A stretch of 64,000 bases of DNA, taken from the NCBI GenBank assembly GCA_043228905.1, contig JBHGNT010000011.1, positions 8,060,001 through 8,124,000 on the forward strand, in the 5' to 3' direction. Positions within the stretch are counted from its first letter, which is position 1, and each line of letters opens with the position of its first letter. The stretch is from Azolla caroliniana (Eukaryota; Polypodiophyta). This document shows positions 20,742-29,608 of the stretch, piece after piece. The notes under the pieces are model-generated. The model did not search any database, had not been told where the DNA came from, and saw only the letters and a program-made list of their open reading frames with translations. The position numbers were made by a program, and so were the translations under genes.

Positions 20742-21792
20742 GGTTCCGCTCGTGGTTTGGTCGCACCGTTAGAAATTGGACCGAATGGCGCTCGTCCTGG
20801 CTCTTGACCCTCGCGTAGGCGGAACCGTTGTCTAGCACCTTGGTCTCCATCCGCGCCGCCGTGATGTATGGTTCCCCTAATATGACCTGGTCAATCTCGA
20901 CGTCGCCAATCTTGACTCGCACGTTCGGGCAGGCCCCGTGCACTTCCTCGGTGGCGCGCGTCGCCGCCCGTATCTTCCACCCGTGCTTGGTGTTGATCGG
21001 CCACTTTCCCTTCTTATAGAAGTCCATGGACATCAGGTTTATTTCCGAACCGTGGTCCACCAGCGCCACCACCGGTTCCTGAACATCTCCGATCTTGACC
21101 GGGGTCTCCGTGGTTGCTCGGGCCCAGTGTGGCCTCGAATAGTGGCTCTCCGCCCACTCATCCTCCAGCACCAAGTCGTCGATGTGCGTCGTCCGCATCT
21201 CCACCGGTCTTTCCGGTTCTGTCTCCGTCGACAGCCTCTTCCGCTTTACCAGGTCCACAATGGAGTCGTGGAACTCCTTCCTGGCGATCCCTAGCACCTC
21301 CCGCAATGACAACTCCACTTTGCTATCGAGGATCCGTTCTTCTAGGACCTTTCGTAGGTCCGTAGTCCTTTCTATTTCCGTCCCCAGTCGGTATCCGCCC
21401 TTCCTGGGGTTATCTTGAGAGCTGGACCCACCGACATCATTCCGTCGCTGCCCGAATCGGGTCTCGTATCGTTGTGAGGGCCCGGCCGCTCCGTCTTTCC
21501 CTACTCGTTTGTCTTCTACCAGAGCCTCGTAGTTCCCTACTCCTTTCGGGCCTCGCTGCCCCAGACCCGAATGCTGGCCGACGCCGAGTAGTGGATGGCC
21601 TCCACATGTCGGGCCGCTGCCTCTTCCATCAGTCTCTTCATACCTCCTCACTCGTCGTTCCGGTTCAAGGCCCTTCTGGTATTGCCGGCGTGCACCCGGC
21701 CTTTCCATAGGTACACCACCCGGTTCCTCAACGCCTCTGCGAAATCGCCGCAGTCCTTCCGAATGTGGCCGACCTCGTCGCACCACATGCAC
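20602..21792 (-). CDS. pol: protease region of gypsy F (396 aa frame)
   Basis: The first 150 residues are a polar stretch out of frame with the zinc knuckle. Then come ERTTDLRKVLEERILDSKVE, the retropepsin motif VALVDHGSEINLMS (about 21025-21070) with the D-H-G triplet shared with E, GKWPINTKHGWKI, and LGEPYITAARMETKVLDNG with VQFLTVRPNHERNR. It would process the polyprotein if D-H-G is active. The frame overlaps the RT half by about 140 bases in another register, so a frameshift lies there. Confidence 0.82.
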   Translation of the reverse strand: MHVVRRGRPHSEGLRRFRRGVEEPGGVPMERPGARRQYQKGLEPERRVRRYEETDGRGSGPTCGGHPLLGVGQHSGLGQRGPKGVGNYEALVEDKRVGKDGAAGPSQRYETRFGQRRNDVGGSSSQDNPRKGGYRLGTEIERTTDLRKVLEERILDSKVELSLREVLGIARKEFHDSIVDLVKRKRLSTETEPERPVEMRTTHIDDLVLEDEWAESHYSRPHWARATTETPVKIGDVQEPVVALVDHGSEINLMSMDFYKKGKWPINTKHGWKIRAATRATEEVHGACPNVRVKIGDVEIDQVILGEPYITAARMETKVLDNGSAYARVKSQDERHSVQFLTVRPNHERNRESLGGENREDFTEGCQGVGPRQSGHSGKTPELYDRTETEETLYDK

Positions 21793-22632
21793 CTGTTCCC
21801 TGTTGCCGGTCGTCGGTCACGAGCCGGTTCGCCGCCTTCCCTTCGAGTCTGGGCGATCTGGAGATCCTTTATCGCCCGCGTCAACTCCTCCGGACGAGCC
21901 ATTGACCATGCCGGTCGAAGCCGGAGCGGTTTCGAGCCACTCCTGGGTCTCTGCCCTTCGCCCTTGTGGTGCCGGTTCAAGCCTCCTTGCTGCGACAGCG
22001 CCCGCTCCGGTCGCCCCGTTGTCAGCCCATTCTCGCCGTTTGTCGAAACGGCCACTGACTCTCTTCACCGCAGCCCAGTCGGTTGTCAGCCCGTCTTTGG
22101 TTTCTAGCAAGGAGCCGACTTGATCCTGGTCCCGCTCGTCCACCGACTTGACGAACAGTAGGACCTGGCTCGTATCCAGAACGGTTCGGTCAAGCGCCGA
22201 AAGGCGCGCAAAGCGTTCCTCAAACTCCCATAGGAGTGCCAACGCATTTCTTCCTTTGCCGGGGGACTCCACCCATTCCATGCAGTCCCGTTTCGAAAGC
22301 CGGAGCGCGTCGTCCAGCCCGTATTTCTCCAGGAGTCGGCCTTCGAACTCCTCCCAGGTACGGCTCTCCGCCCGTACCTCGAGCACCTCCGCATGGATGC
22401 TCGGCATCGCCACTCAAGGGAACCCGGCAAGACGCCTCTCTTCCGGAATGTCCCGCATCAGCATTTCCGCCCCGTAGGACGCCAAATACTTCGTAGCATC
22501 CTTTCCGCTGAACCGGCCAATCGTACCGACAACTGCCTCAATGGCTCTATCGAGGGCGCCGGTGCCCTCGCGTGTGCTCAATATCCGATCCACGGCCGAA
22601 GCCATGGCCTCTGCAAGATCCGACCCCCTCAT
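21648..22632 (-). pseudogene. gag: gag of gypsy F
   Basis: Starts at an ATG at 22632, about 25 bases after the primer site. 22632-22414 reads EAMASAVDRIL, TIGRFSGKDATKYLASYGAE; after a stop, 22413-21817 continues (198 aa) with the capsid-like TWEEFEGRLLEKYGLDD and MEWVESPGKGRNALALLWEF. A frameshift leads to the zinc knuckle CMWCDEVGHIRKDC (C-x2-C-x4-H-x4-C, about 21750-21791). Homologous to E 24353-23331. Confidence 0.82.
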
Positions 22633-22655
22633 CTTCTGCTCTTCTGCCGCCTCCT

Positions 22656-22675
22656 TCACGTCGGGTTCACGAAGA
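22656..22675 (-). promoter_or_regulatory. primer binding site of gypsy F
   Basis: On the minus strand the LTR end CGACA is followed by TCTTCGTGAACCCGACGTG. E has TTTGGTGAACCTGACGTG at the same place; the shared core GTGAACCYGACGTG differs from the TGGCACGCC site of A, L and C. Confidence 0.65.
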
Positions 22676-23330
22676 TGTCGAGGTTTTCCTCGCGGATGCG
22701 CGGAATGAGGCGGGACCTCGGGGGTCTTGTACCGAAGAGCAAGAGAGAAAGGAGAAGGGAGGGGACCTGCTACGTGCGAGTGTAGATTCACAGGGACACG
22801 GCCCTTCGACACAAAGATGCGAGTGGGACACCGACACAGAGAGACACTAATGTATGTAAATATATATTAACAAACAAACAACAAGAAGCACGAAGTCGGT
22901 TACAACCAAACAGGCCGGCGAACAGATGCCGATGCCTGTTCGTAAACGCACAGAAAAGAAAGAGTAGGTTGGAGGTGCTGCCGGAAGCACTCGGGCATTC
23001 CTCAGAGCAGTGCGAGCCTCCCGAAACCTGCACAGCAAGAAGCTACGGAGTTTGCGAGCGAGAGAGAGAGAGAGAGAAGCCTCCGACCCACAAACCGACA
23101 ACACTTCGTCCTCGACTCCCCGCGATCCCTCACCCCCTCCTCGTCTCCCTTCTTTTATAGGCAAGGAAGGAGCCGTTTCCCATTAACTTCCTACCTACCG
23201 AATCTACCTACCTAGGATCTTCTATGTACCTAATTCCCTCTTATGTGCAATATAAGGCGTTCGTGCATGAAGAGCCGGTTCCTACGCTCCGGTGCACCGA
23301 TTCCGCTTGTGGACGGTTTTCTTCACGACA
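22676..23330 (-). repeat. 5' LTR of gypsy F
   Basis: Copy of 16520-17170 with about a dozen substitutions and two extra GA units (23060-23080). Drives transcription leftwards; TATA box near 23152. Confidence 0.92.
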
Positions 23331-24353
23331 ACGTAATTGCTCTTCGCTGCTATTTCCTCCTCTAGGACCTTCTTCATGCCACCTTTTCGGAAGTTCGGTC
23401 GGAGCGGCTTCCGAGAGTCCATCGAATGAATCCGATTTCCCTCGCAGTAGATAAGATCCTGTCGTAGTGCTTCCTTGTGCTCCTCGCAATCCCTCCAATC
23501 ATGTTCGGTGCTATCGCACCATATGCACTGACGGTCCATATATTTGGAACTTGTGGGACGGTCATCCGACTTCTTCACCATCACGATTTTTTGATTCTCC
23601 ATCTCCTTCAGCAACTGCTCCACCGTAGTTGCATCGATTCCCTTCTCAGTCGTAGCTTCCCGAGCCCGCGGTTGATGGTCTTTCGAGCTGGATCTCGGCT
23701 TCGGAATAGGTTCCGAAACCCTCTTTTCTTCGTTGGCAAGCCATTGCCCCCTCTTTGTGTATCGCAACGATATCCCGCATGCTTTCCCATGTTTCGGTGA
23801 GGCCACTCTCGGTAATCGTATCCTATAGAAGCACTCCAAGATCCTTCCGGTTCCGGGCGTCTACGGCTCGTAAGAACATGATAACTTTGTCCGGTGCGAG
23901 GATAGCTTGATCTCTCGCAGACAACCTCCCGAACCGACTTTTGAATGTTGAAAACACATTGAGGACCATCATCCCCTTGTCCGGCGTTTCCACCCAATCC
24001 TCGAATCCTCTCCGTGTTGCCTTGGAGGAGTCCTCGATAGCAAACGTGGTCTTTAACACCTCTTCAAACGCTTCCCACGTCGTATTTTGTTGTCGTAGCC
24101 TGTGGATACTTGCTTGAAGCCCGTCAGTAGCCACCCGGTTGAAGGATGTCACTTGCAGTCCTTCTGAAATCCCGCACCGTAGCATTTCCGCCTTGTAGTC
24201 CCAAAGATAGCGTGATACGTCCTTTCCGTTGAATTGCCCGATCCGTTGCACGAGCCGCTCTACTGTCGCCACTATCTCTGACATCGCACGTTGTTCTTGA
24301 AGCATCCGCTCGAACATCATCATCATGTTGTTAGCCTCCGGTTGATTTTCCAT
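23331..24353 (-). pseudogene. gag: gag of gypsy E, 5' part
   Basis: Starts at the ATG at 24353 (MENQPEANNMMMM). Visible: IGQFNGKDVSRYLWDYKAEM, NTTWEAFEEVLKTTF and DWVETPDKGMMVLNVFSTF, parallel to F. A stop at 23825 and a frame change lead to the zinc knuckle CIWCDSTEHDWRDC (about 23487-23529). Reading stops at 23331, where F was inserted; it resumes at 16519. Apart from F, one stop and about two frameshifts break it. Confidence 0.82.
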
Positions 24354-24370
24354 CTCCTTGCCACCCGTTT

Positions 24371-24391
24371 TCACGTCAGGTTCACCAAATG
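24371..24391 (-). promoter_or_regulatory. primer binding site of gypsy E
   Basis: Minus strand after the LTR end: CATTTGGTGAACCTGACGTG. Same core as F. tRNA not assigned. Confidence 0.65.
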
Positions 24392-24829
24392 TGTCGTGCC
24401 TTTCGGCTCCGGATCGTTGCGTGAGTCGGGCGGAAACCATTGAGGTTTTGGACTAGGAGAAAAGAAAATTCTAAGGCAATTAAGAATATGAAATATATTG
24501 TAAGAAAGAAAGATATGAAAAACTCGTGAATCCCACGAGTATATTATATTAATCAACCGTTGTAAAATAATCAACAACCACTATACATCTTTCTCTCTTC
24601 CTTATATAGTGTTGGAAGAGTCTAAGTTTATCACATGCCAGCATCATGCTTTTCCTAACTTTAGTTTTCATGCACACTACATGTGCATGATTAGCTTTCT
24701 ATCCCATCTTTTCTTTTAACTCGAGTGTGTATGCATGAATAACTTTTTGTACCATGCATATCTACAATATTTACATGGGATAAAGTTTAGTATAACTTTA
24801 AAATTCCTAATATGCTAGTATAGTGGTAA
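24392..24829 (-). repeat. 5' LTR of gypsy E, truncated
   Basis: Matches 11316-11755, then stops right after the A-box-like TAGTATAGTGGTAA (24816-24829), where coding of element M begins. The outer 200 bp of the LTR and the rest of copia B are missing, so a deletion or recombination joined E to M here. Confidence 0.85.
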
Positions 24830-25300
24830 CTTCCTACGAAGTCGCAACTCACCACACGGCATTTAAACTAGTATATGAACAAGAAGCAGTATTGCCCATC
24901 GAGTTCCTTGTCCCCAGCCTCAGGATAACCATACAAGAATGATGGGATGGGGACCCCCTCCCGTCACGCCCCACAGAACCTAGAACGCCTGACTGAAACT
25001 CGCATTCTCGAATTTCAAGCACTCTTGGTAGAGAAAGCCAATAGAAAGGCGTGGCACGACAACAAAGTAAGAGATAAAGATCTCACTGAAGGAGACATGG
25101 CTCTCAAATTCGCCTCTCAACTGCACAAAAAGAAGCTTAAATTACGTGGTGAAGGCCCATATGTGGTCTCAGAGATTACCAAGACATGAGTATGTCGAAT
25201 ACGCACGCTCGAGGGCCTCGACATCCTAGGATTCATCAATGGGAACAAGCTCAAACGTTACTACGAACCCCTCACCCTCGAAGCCCTACTCACGGTTCGG
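24830..25300 (+). pseudogene. pol: integrase C-terminal end of M
   Basis: Starts mid-core with TSYEVATHHTAFKLVYEQEA and LPIEFLVPSLRIT, the stretch after the catalytic Glu of gypsy integrases. A stop and frameshift follow, then 24947-25189 with ETRILEFQALLVEKANRKAW and KKLKLRGEGPYVVSEI, and KLKRYYEPLTLEAL to 25300. The catalytic residues are absent. The frame runs on through one TGA (25303-25305) into the next domain. Confidence 0.75.
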
Positions 25301-26179
25301 CAATGAGAAGTGGAAGCCAAACTTAAGGCATCTGAAGGTCGAATGGCCCGACTAGAAACCGACCTTTGCAATGCACAAGCGAAATTGAAACAACAAAGGG
25401 ACACCCACCCAGGAGCCATGGCTAAGGCGGTCAACTCTAATGATGGGACAATGCAACTCCCACGCTTCGCCGACAACATGCCTTTAATGGTGGTAATCGA
25501 CACAGGAGCATCACTAACCCTTTTCTCCTTCGAAACATGGGGACGTCTAGGTCGCCTAGGCCTTGAAGTATGCAACGACAACTTCTGTGGCTTCGATGGT
25601 TCCACATCATGCTGTCTTGGAACCTTCGTGTGTAACATCAAGATAGAACACATTGACCACTCAATCCGAGTTCGGGTACTCCCACCCGAAGGGATGTACA
25701 CCTAGTGCCTCCTCGGTTTGGATTGGTGTCACATAAGCGAGTGCCTCCTGTCACCAAGCAAGAACATCGTCTCCTTCCAAACGGCAAATGGGGTGAGGTC
25801 CGAGAAACTCATTGCAACAACACTCGAATCACGTCCCACTGACCTCGATGAACTCCAAAGCGTGAAACCGCCCAACCAAAAAGAACACACACACTTATTG
25901 ACCATCCATGACCAGAGCAACGCTAACATCAGAACAAAGACACCTACGCCACGCAAATGGGTGAACATCCACACGATTTTCGCTGAAGGACCCCGCCGCG
26001 ACGTGATATTTGGCGAGTCAGAAAAGCACTCACAAACGCCCAAGGTTGGCACAAAGACGCCACTAGCTTCTGGTACCCGAAACGAAGCCGACTCCCCATC
26101 CGCGACTGTACCACGACTACACCCAACACGCGACAATTGCGCACATTGGTTAAATACCCCGCCCAGGTTAAGGACATAG
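25301..26179 (+). pseudogene. retropepsin-like domain after the integrase of M
   Basis: After the TGA the same frame reads a short coiled coil (KLKASEGRMARLETDLCNAQ), then an aspartic protease: MVVIDTGASLTLFSFETW (about 25487-25540, intact D-T-G), a G-F-D-G flap region, and CLLGLDWCHIS (about 25706-25738), the second conserved Gly motif. One stop (TAG, 25703-25705) lies before CLLGLDW. A polar tail extends to 26179. In gypsy and copia elements the protease precedes RT; here it follows the integrase end on the same strand. It may be an extra ORF of this lineage or a recombination product. Confidence 0.65.
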
Positions 26180-28137
26180 AAATCGACAAGATTAAATAGC
26201 TACGGGGCCGAACGCCCTATAAAAGTACTTCACAAGCCCCCATCGTCCCTTTGACAAAGACGTCACATGTGTGGGTCCTTAAAAATATACAAAGACCCTG
26301 GGACAACACTCGAACGACACACCTCCTACGTCCACTCCCTCAAGTCCTCCCAAAAACTCCTAATTTCCCTAAACCCTTGCGAAAGCCCCAGTGGACCCCC
26401 GCCCAACTCTACCGTCCGCATATAAACCTTGGCCTGCCCCACACTTTTTTTAACCCGCCGCCTACCTTATGCCATCCCAATCATCCACTACTCAACCCGC
26501 CTTCCCCCTCGACCTCTGTACCGCGCCCGGTAGACAATAACCCCCCCTTCAACCTCCCGACAACTTCTGATCTTCGACTTACCCTTTAATTTTAGGGGCA
26601 CCATGGATGATTATTTTTACTTGCAGTCGACCTATTTTTGGTTCAGCTCGTCCTTTTTCGTGTAACGCCACATAATAGTCTCGGTTTCTCTATTTGTTTT
26701 GTTTTGTTTTCGTTTTCGATCGTTTGTTTGTTATATAGTCATCTCGGTTTGTTTTATTCTTTGCTTTCATCTTATTTCCCCTGTTTTGTTTTTGTTTTCG
26801 ATTGTTTGTTTTCTATCGTCATCTTAGGTTGTTTTTTCTCCGTTGCTTTCGTTGTTCATTTGTTTTGTTTTGTTTTTTGTTGTTTTTTATGCTAGTCCTG
26901 GTGTGTTTTTTCTCTTCTCTTTGGTTTGGTTGTTTTCTCTTCCTCACCTCTCTCCCCCTCCAAATCCTTCTTCTTCCTCCTTTCCCCTCACGACGCTCTC
27001 TGTTTCTGCACCGTTCTTCCTACTCCCTCTACGTGTAAGCTCCTGCCCCCGTGCGTTGCATGCTACCTACTGTCGTTCTATGATCATTCCCCCTTCACCT
27101 CACCTTCTACGCGTCGTGTCTAACCACTACCTCCTCCTCGGGTAGGTCTCCTACTATGTTTTTAGTCGTTTTCAAGACGTGGGTTGCGAGCTACCTATTT
27201 TCGTTGCATCCATCCTCCTCCTCGCCTCGGGTAGAACTAATCATCTGTGGTCGATTGCTGGGTTTCGTTACTTTTCCTCCTGCGTGCTCAGTCCACAACA
27301 ACGCCATGCTCTTAACTTCCTCTTGTGGCGGCCACGACGACTGCCACGTCATTCCCGCCCCCTCCTATCGCTAGTGGCTATCGGCCTATTTCACGCGTGG
27401 CGTAGCCGCTTTCCCTCACCACTGGTTCGAGGAGAGGCCCTCCTCGAACCCGTGACCCCTTAAACCTCTCCCCCCCCCCCCCCCCCCCCCCCCCGGTTCG
27501 AGGAGAGGCCCTCCTCAAACCCGTGACCCCTTGAACCTCTTCCCCCCGGTTCGAGGAGACTTACTCCTCGAACCCCTCCCCACCGGTTTGAGGAGAGGTT
27601 CTTTCAAACCCCTTACCCCTTGAACCCTCTACCCCCGGTTCGAGGAGACTTACGCCTCAAACCCCTCTTCACCGGTTTGAGGAGAGGTCCTCTTTGAACC
27701 CTTACTCCTCAAACCCCCTACTCCTCGAACCCATCCCCACCGGTTCGAGGAGAGGTTCTCTCCAAACCCCTACTCCTCGAACCCCTGACCCCTGGTTCGA
27801 GGAGACTTACCCCTCGAACCCCTTACTTCTCGAACCCCCTACCCCCGGTTCGAGGAGACTTACTCCTCGAACTTCTACCCACTAAACCCCTCCAAACCCC
27901 CCATCCTACGTTCCATTCTAATAACTATACCTAGTCGCAATAAATCATTCATGTAATTAGGTCAATACAATATCGTGGTTGACAATTTTTTTAATAAATA
28001 AATAAATAAATAAAAATGATAAAGTAAAATAAAATAAAAATAAAAATAAAAATAATTCATTGTAGACAAGGGTGCACGCAAGAATTGGTATACTCCATTG
28101 AACTATACTAACCCTTTTTCCTAGCAGTTTATCATCA
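26180..28137 (+). other. non-coding spacer of M
   Basis: No gene. 26200-26640 is C-rich and holds TATA-like CTATAAAAG (26219-26227) and CATATAAAC (about 26419-26427). 26640-26900 is T/G-rich with a loose duplication of about 90 bp (GTTTTCGATCGTTTGTTTG ... GTTTTCGATTGTTTGTTTT). 26930-27420 is pyrimidine-rich. 27421-27895 is the hairpin array. 27990-28060 is AT-rich with AAATA and AAAATA runs. The Leu/Phe/Ser-rich frames here (26638-27145) are composition artefacts. Confidence 0.6.
27421..27895. repeat. nine-unit hairpin array with a 25-base poly-C tract
   Basis: Nine inverted-repeat units of GGTTCGAGGAG-loop-CTCCTCGAACC type, spaced 40-70 bp apart, with single-arm ACTCCTCGAACCCC copies between some of them. 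The first unit is a perfect 11-bp stem with a 5-base loop (27425-27451). In at least one unit both arms change together (GGTTTGA with TCAAACC, about 27589-27615). The C run is at 27470-27494. Not a CRISPR: units are palindromic and spacers are low-complexity. Confidence 0.85.
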
Positions 28138-29608
28138 ATGGCCTCCACTCCATTCATCAAGCTCCTCCACGCGTACTACCCCGACACCGGTTGTGGTTCC
28201 TTGGTCATTCCGGCTGAGTTCAACAACACCTGATGTACTTACCGGGTACCCACGGCCGCCACGCAGCTCAAACTACCTTGAGCCTGACGTATTCAACACC
28301 CTTTCTCGACTCGGCCTCAAGTTCTTCCTCGGGATTGGCCCGTGGGGTGTACTTCCCGAGCTAGTCAACTAGTTCCTCGCGGGATACAACCCCGATACCG
28401 ACCACGTCTGTATGCACGCCTTCGTGGATACCCCCTCCGTTGAATTCCAGTTCACCGTCGCCGACGTTTGCACTATGCTGCATTTGCCAACGGATGACAT
28501 TCCCTTCCGCACCACGAAGACCCCTGGCGTCATCCCCAGCATCATCCCTACCACGTACACCGAATATTCTGGATGCGAAGGTTGGCGTTATACCGAAATC
28601 CCCCCTCACCTCCACGACCGTTGTAGCGCGATTTCCCAGATCGGTGACACCGCCTCTATCGACATTATCGCCCACAACAACGGTGAGTTCCTCAAGTGGG
28701 CACACGATCCTCAACGGGTCCAGTGGGCTTACGAACTTGTTCGACGGGTCAAGGAATGGCAAACCCGGCCCGAACCAGTAGTCAATTTCACGTGGTTGCT
28801 CACTCATTACTTGTGCGCAAAGTTCATCATCGGTCCTCCAGCCCCTCCCTTCATACGCTGCCAGGAGCGGCACCACAAGATAATAGTACCAGGTCAACCC
28901 GAGCGGCTCCGCATCCCAGAATGTGACTTCTTAAGACAGGTACACCAAGGCGAATGGGAATGCCCACCAACGCACAAACAACCCCAAATCACCCATGTGA
29001 CGACTAAAGATGCCCTTGACACACATGAGGATATCACAAAATGTGTCCGGGAATTCCAGAGAGGCGAATTCACCCCCACCGAAATCAAGGCCTTGTCTAC
29101 TACATTCCACTACGTGTCTCATTATACCATGGCCACGACCCCTCGTACCCGCACCTACACCATTGAATCAATCCTTCGTGGCCGAAGGATCCCGACGGCC
29201 CCACCCTTCCCAACCTCGCCGACCCCTCTCCCCCGAGAGTCCCCACCCGTCTCCCCTAGGACAAACACCCACCCACCACCCACCATGGCCACCGACGAAA
29301 CGCTGCAACCTCGACGCTGTAAGCTAGCCCGCCACAACACCCCTGAAGCCGAAACCCCCCTCGTTCCTCCCAAGAACCCCAACCCACCACCGTCCCCAAA
29401 CCCGGGCGTCACCTCCCAACCCTCCCCTGATCTCAACCAGACGACCACCCCACCAACACCCCTACCGGCCTCTATTCCTTGCTCTAACCCATCCATTGCC
29501 GCAACCGCCCGCCCTAACCCAACTCCCGCCACCCCCACCAAACCCTTAGCCAACATCCTCAAGATGACTACTATTGTGAATCGCCGCCTACTCGAAGTCC
29601 ACGCATAG
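28138..29608 (+). pseudogene. ORF M1, unknown function, plant-mobile-domain-like start
   Basis: ATG at 28138 (MASTPFIKLLHAYYPDTG), a stop at 28230 and a frame break, then LSRLGLKFFLGIGPWGVLPE, one stop, and a long frame at 28412-29608 (398 aa): FVDTPSVEFQFTVADVCTML, WRYTEIPPHLHDRC, EFLKWAHDPQRVQWAYELV, FTWLLTHYLCAKFIIGP. Residues 1-240 look globular; 250-390 are Pro-rich. The pattern of a helical start, a V/F-rich strand pair and a (V/L)xxMLxLP segment recalls domains carried by plant transposon ORFs of unknown function; I do not claim a match. The two antisense frames here are shadows. Confidence 0.5.

Larger units (their letters stand above)
16520..23330 (-). mobile_element. Ty3/gypsy element F, full length, target duplication ACGT
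   Basis: Complete LTR to LTR (6811 bp), minus strand, inserted in gag of E with ACGT at 16516-16519 and 23331-23334. It encodes gag, protease, RT, RNase H and integrase in long frames broken by few frameshifts. The LTRs (651 and 655 bp) differ at roughly a dozen positions plus a GA-repeat length change, by eye under 2 percent, so it is fairly young. It is markedly GC-rich against its AT-rich surroundings. It lacks only a single unbroken polyprotein frame. Confidence 0.92.
11316..24829 (-). mobile_element. Ty3/gypsy element E, interrupted by F
   Basis: Minus-strand gypsy: 5' LTR (right, 24392-24829, truncated), primer site, gag, protease, RT, RNase H, integrase, 3' LTR (left, 11316-11955). 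F (16520-23330) lies inside gag, and joining the flanks at ACGT restores an open frame (KSNYV then TTAGIRVGE). Without F the element is about 6.7 kb. It inserted into the copia B RT. A few stops, several of them CGA to TGA, are the main damage. It is homologous to F over the whole polyprotein but more AT-rich. Confidence 0.88.

Noticed and set aside
26638-27145. Leu/Phe/Cys-rich frames that look like membrane proteins
   Set aside because: They are translations of T-rich spacer DNA in several overlapping frames at once.
27421-27895. CRISPR-like array
   Set aside because: Units are palindromic with low-complexity gaps in a plant genome; spacers are not unique and no cas genes exist.
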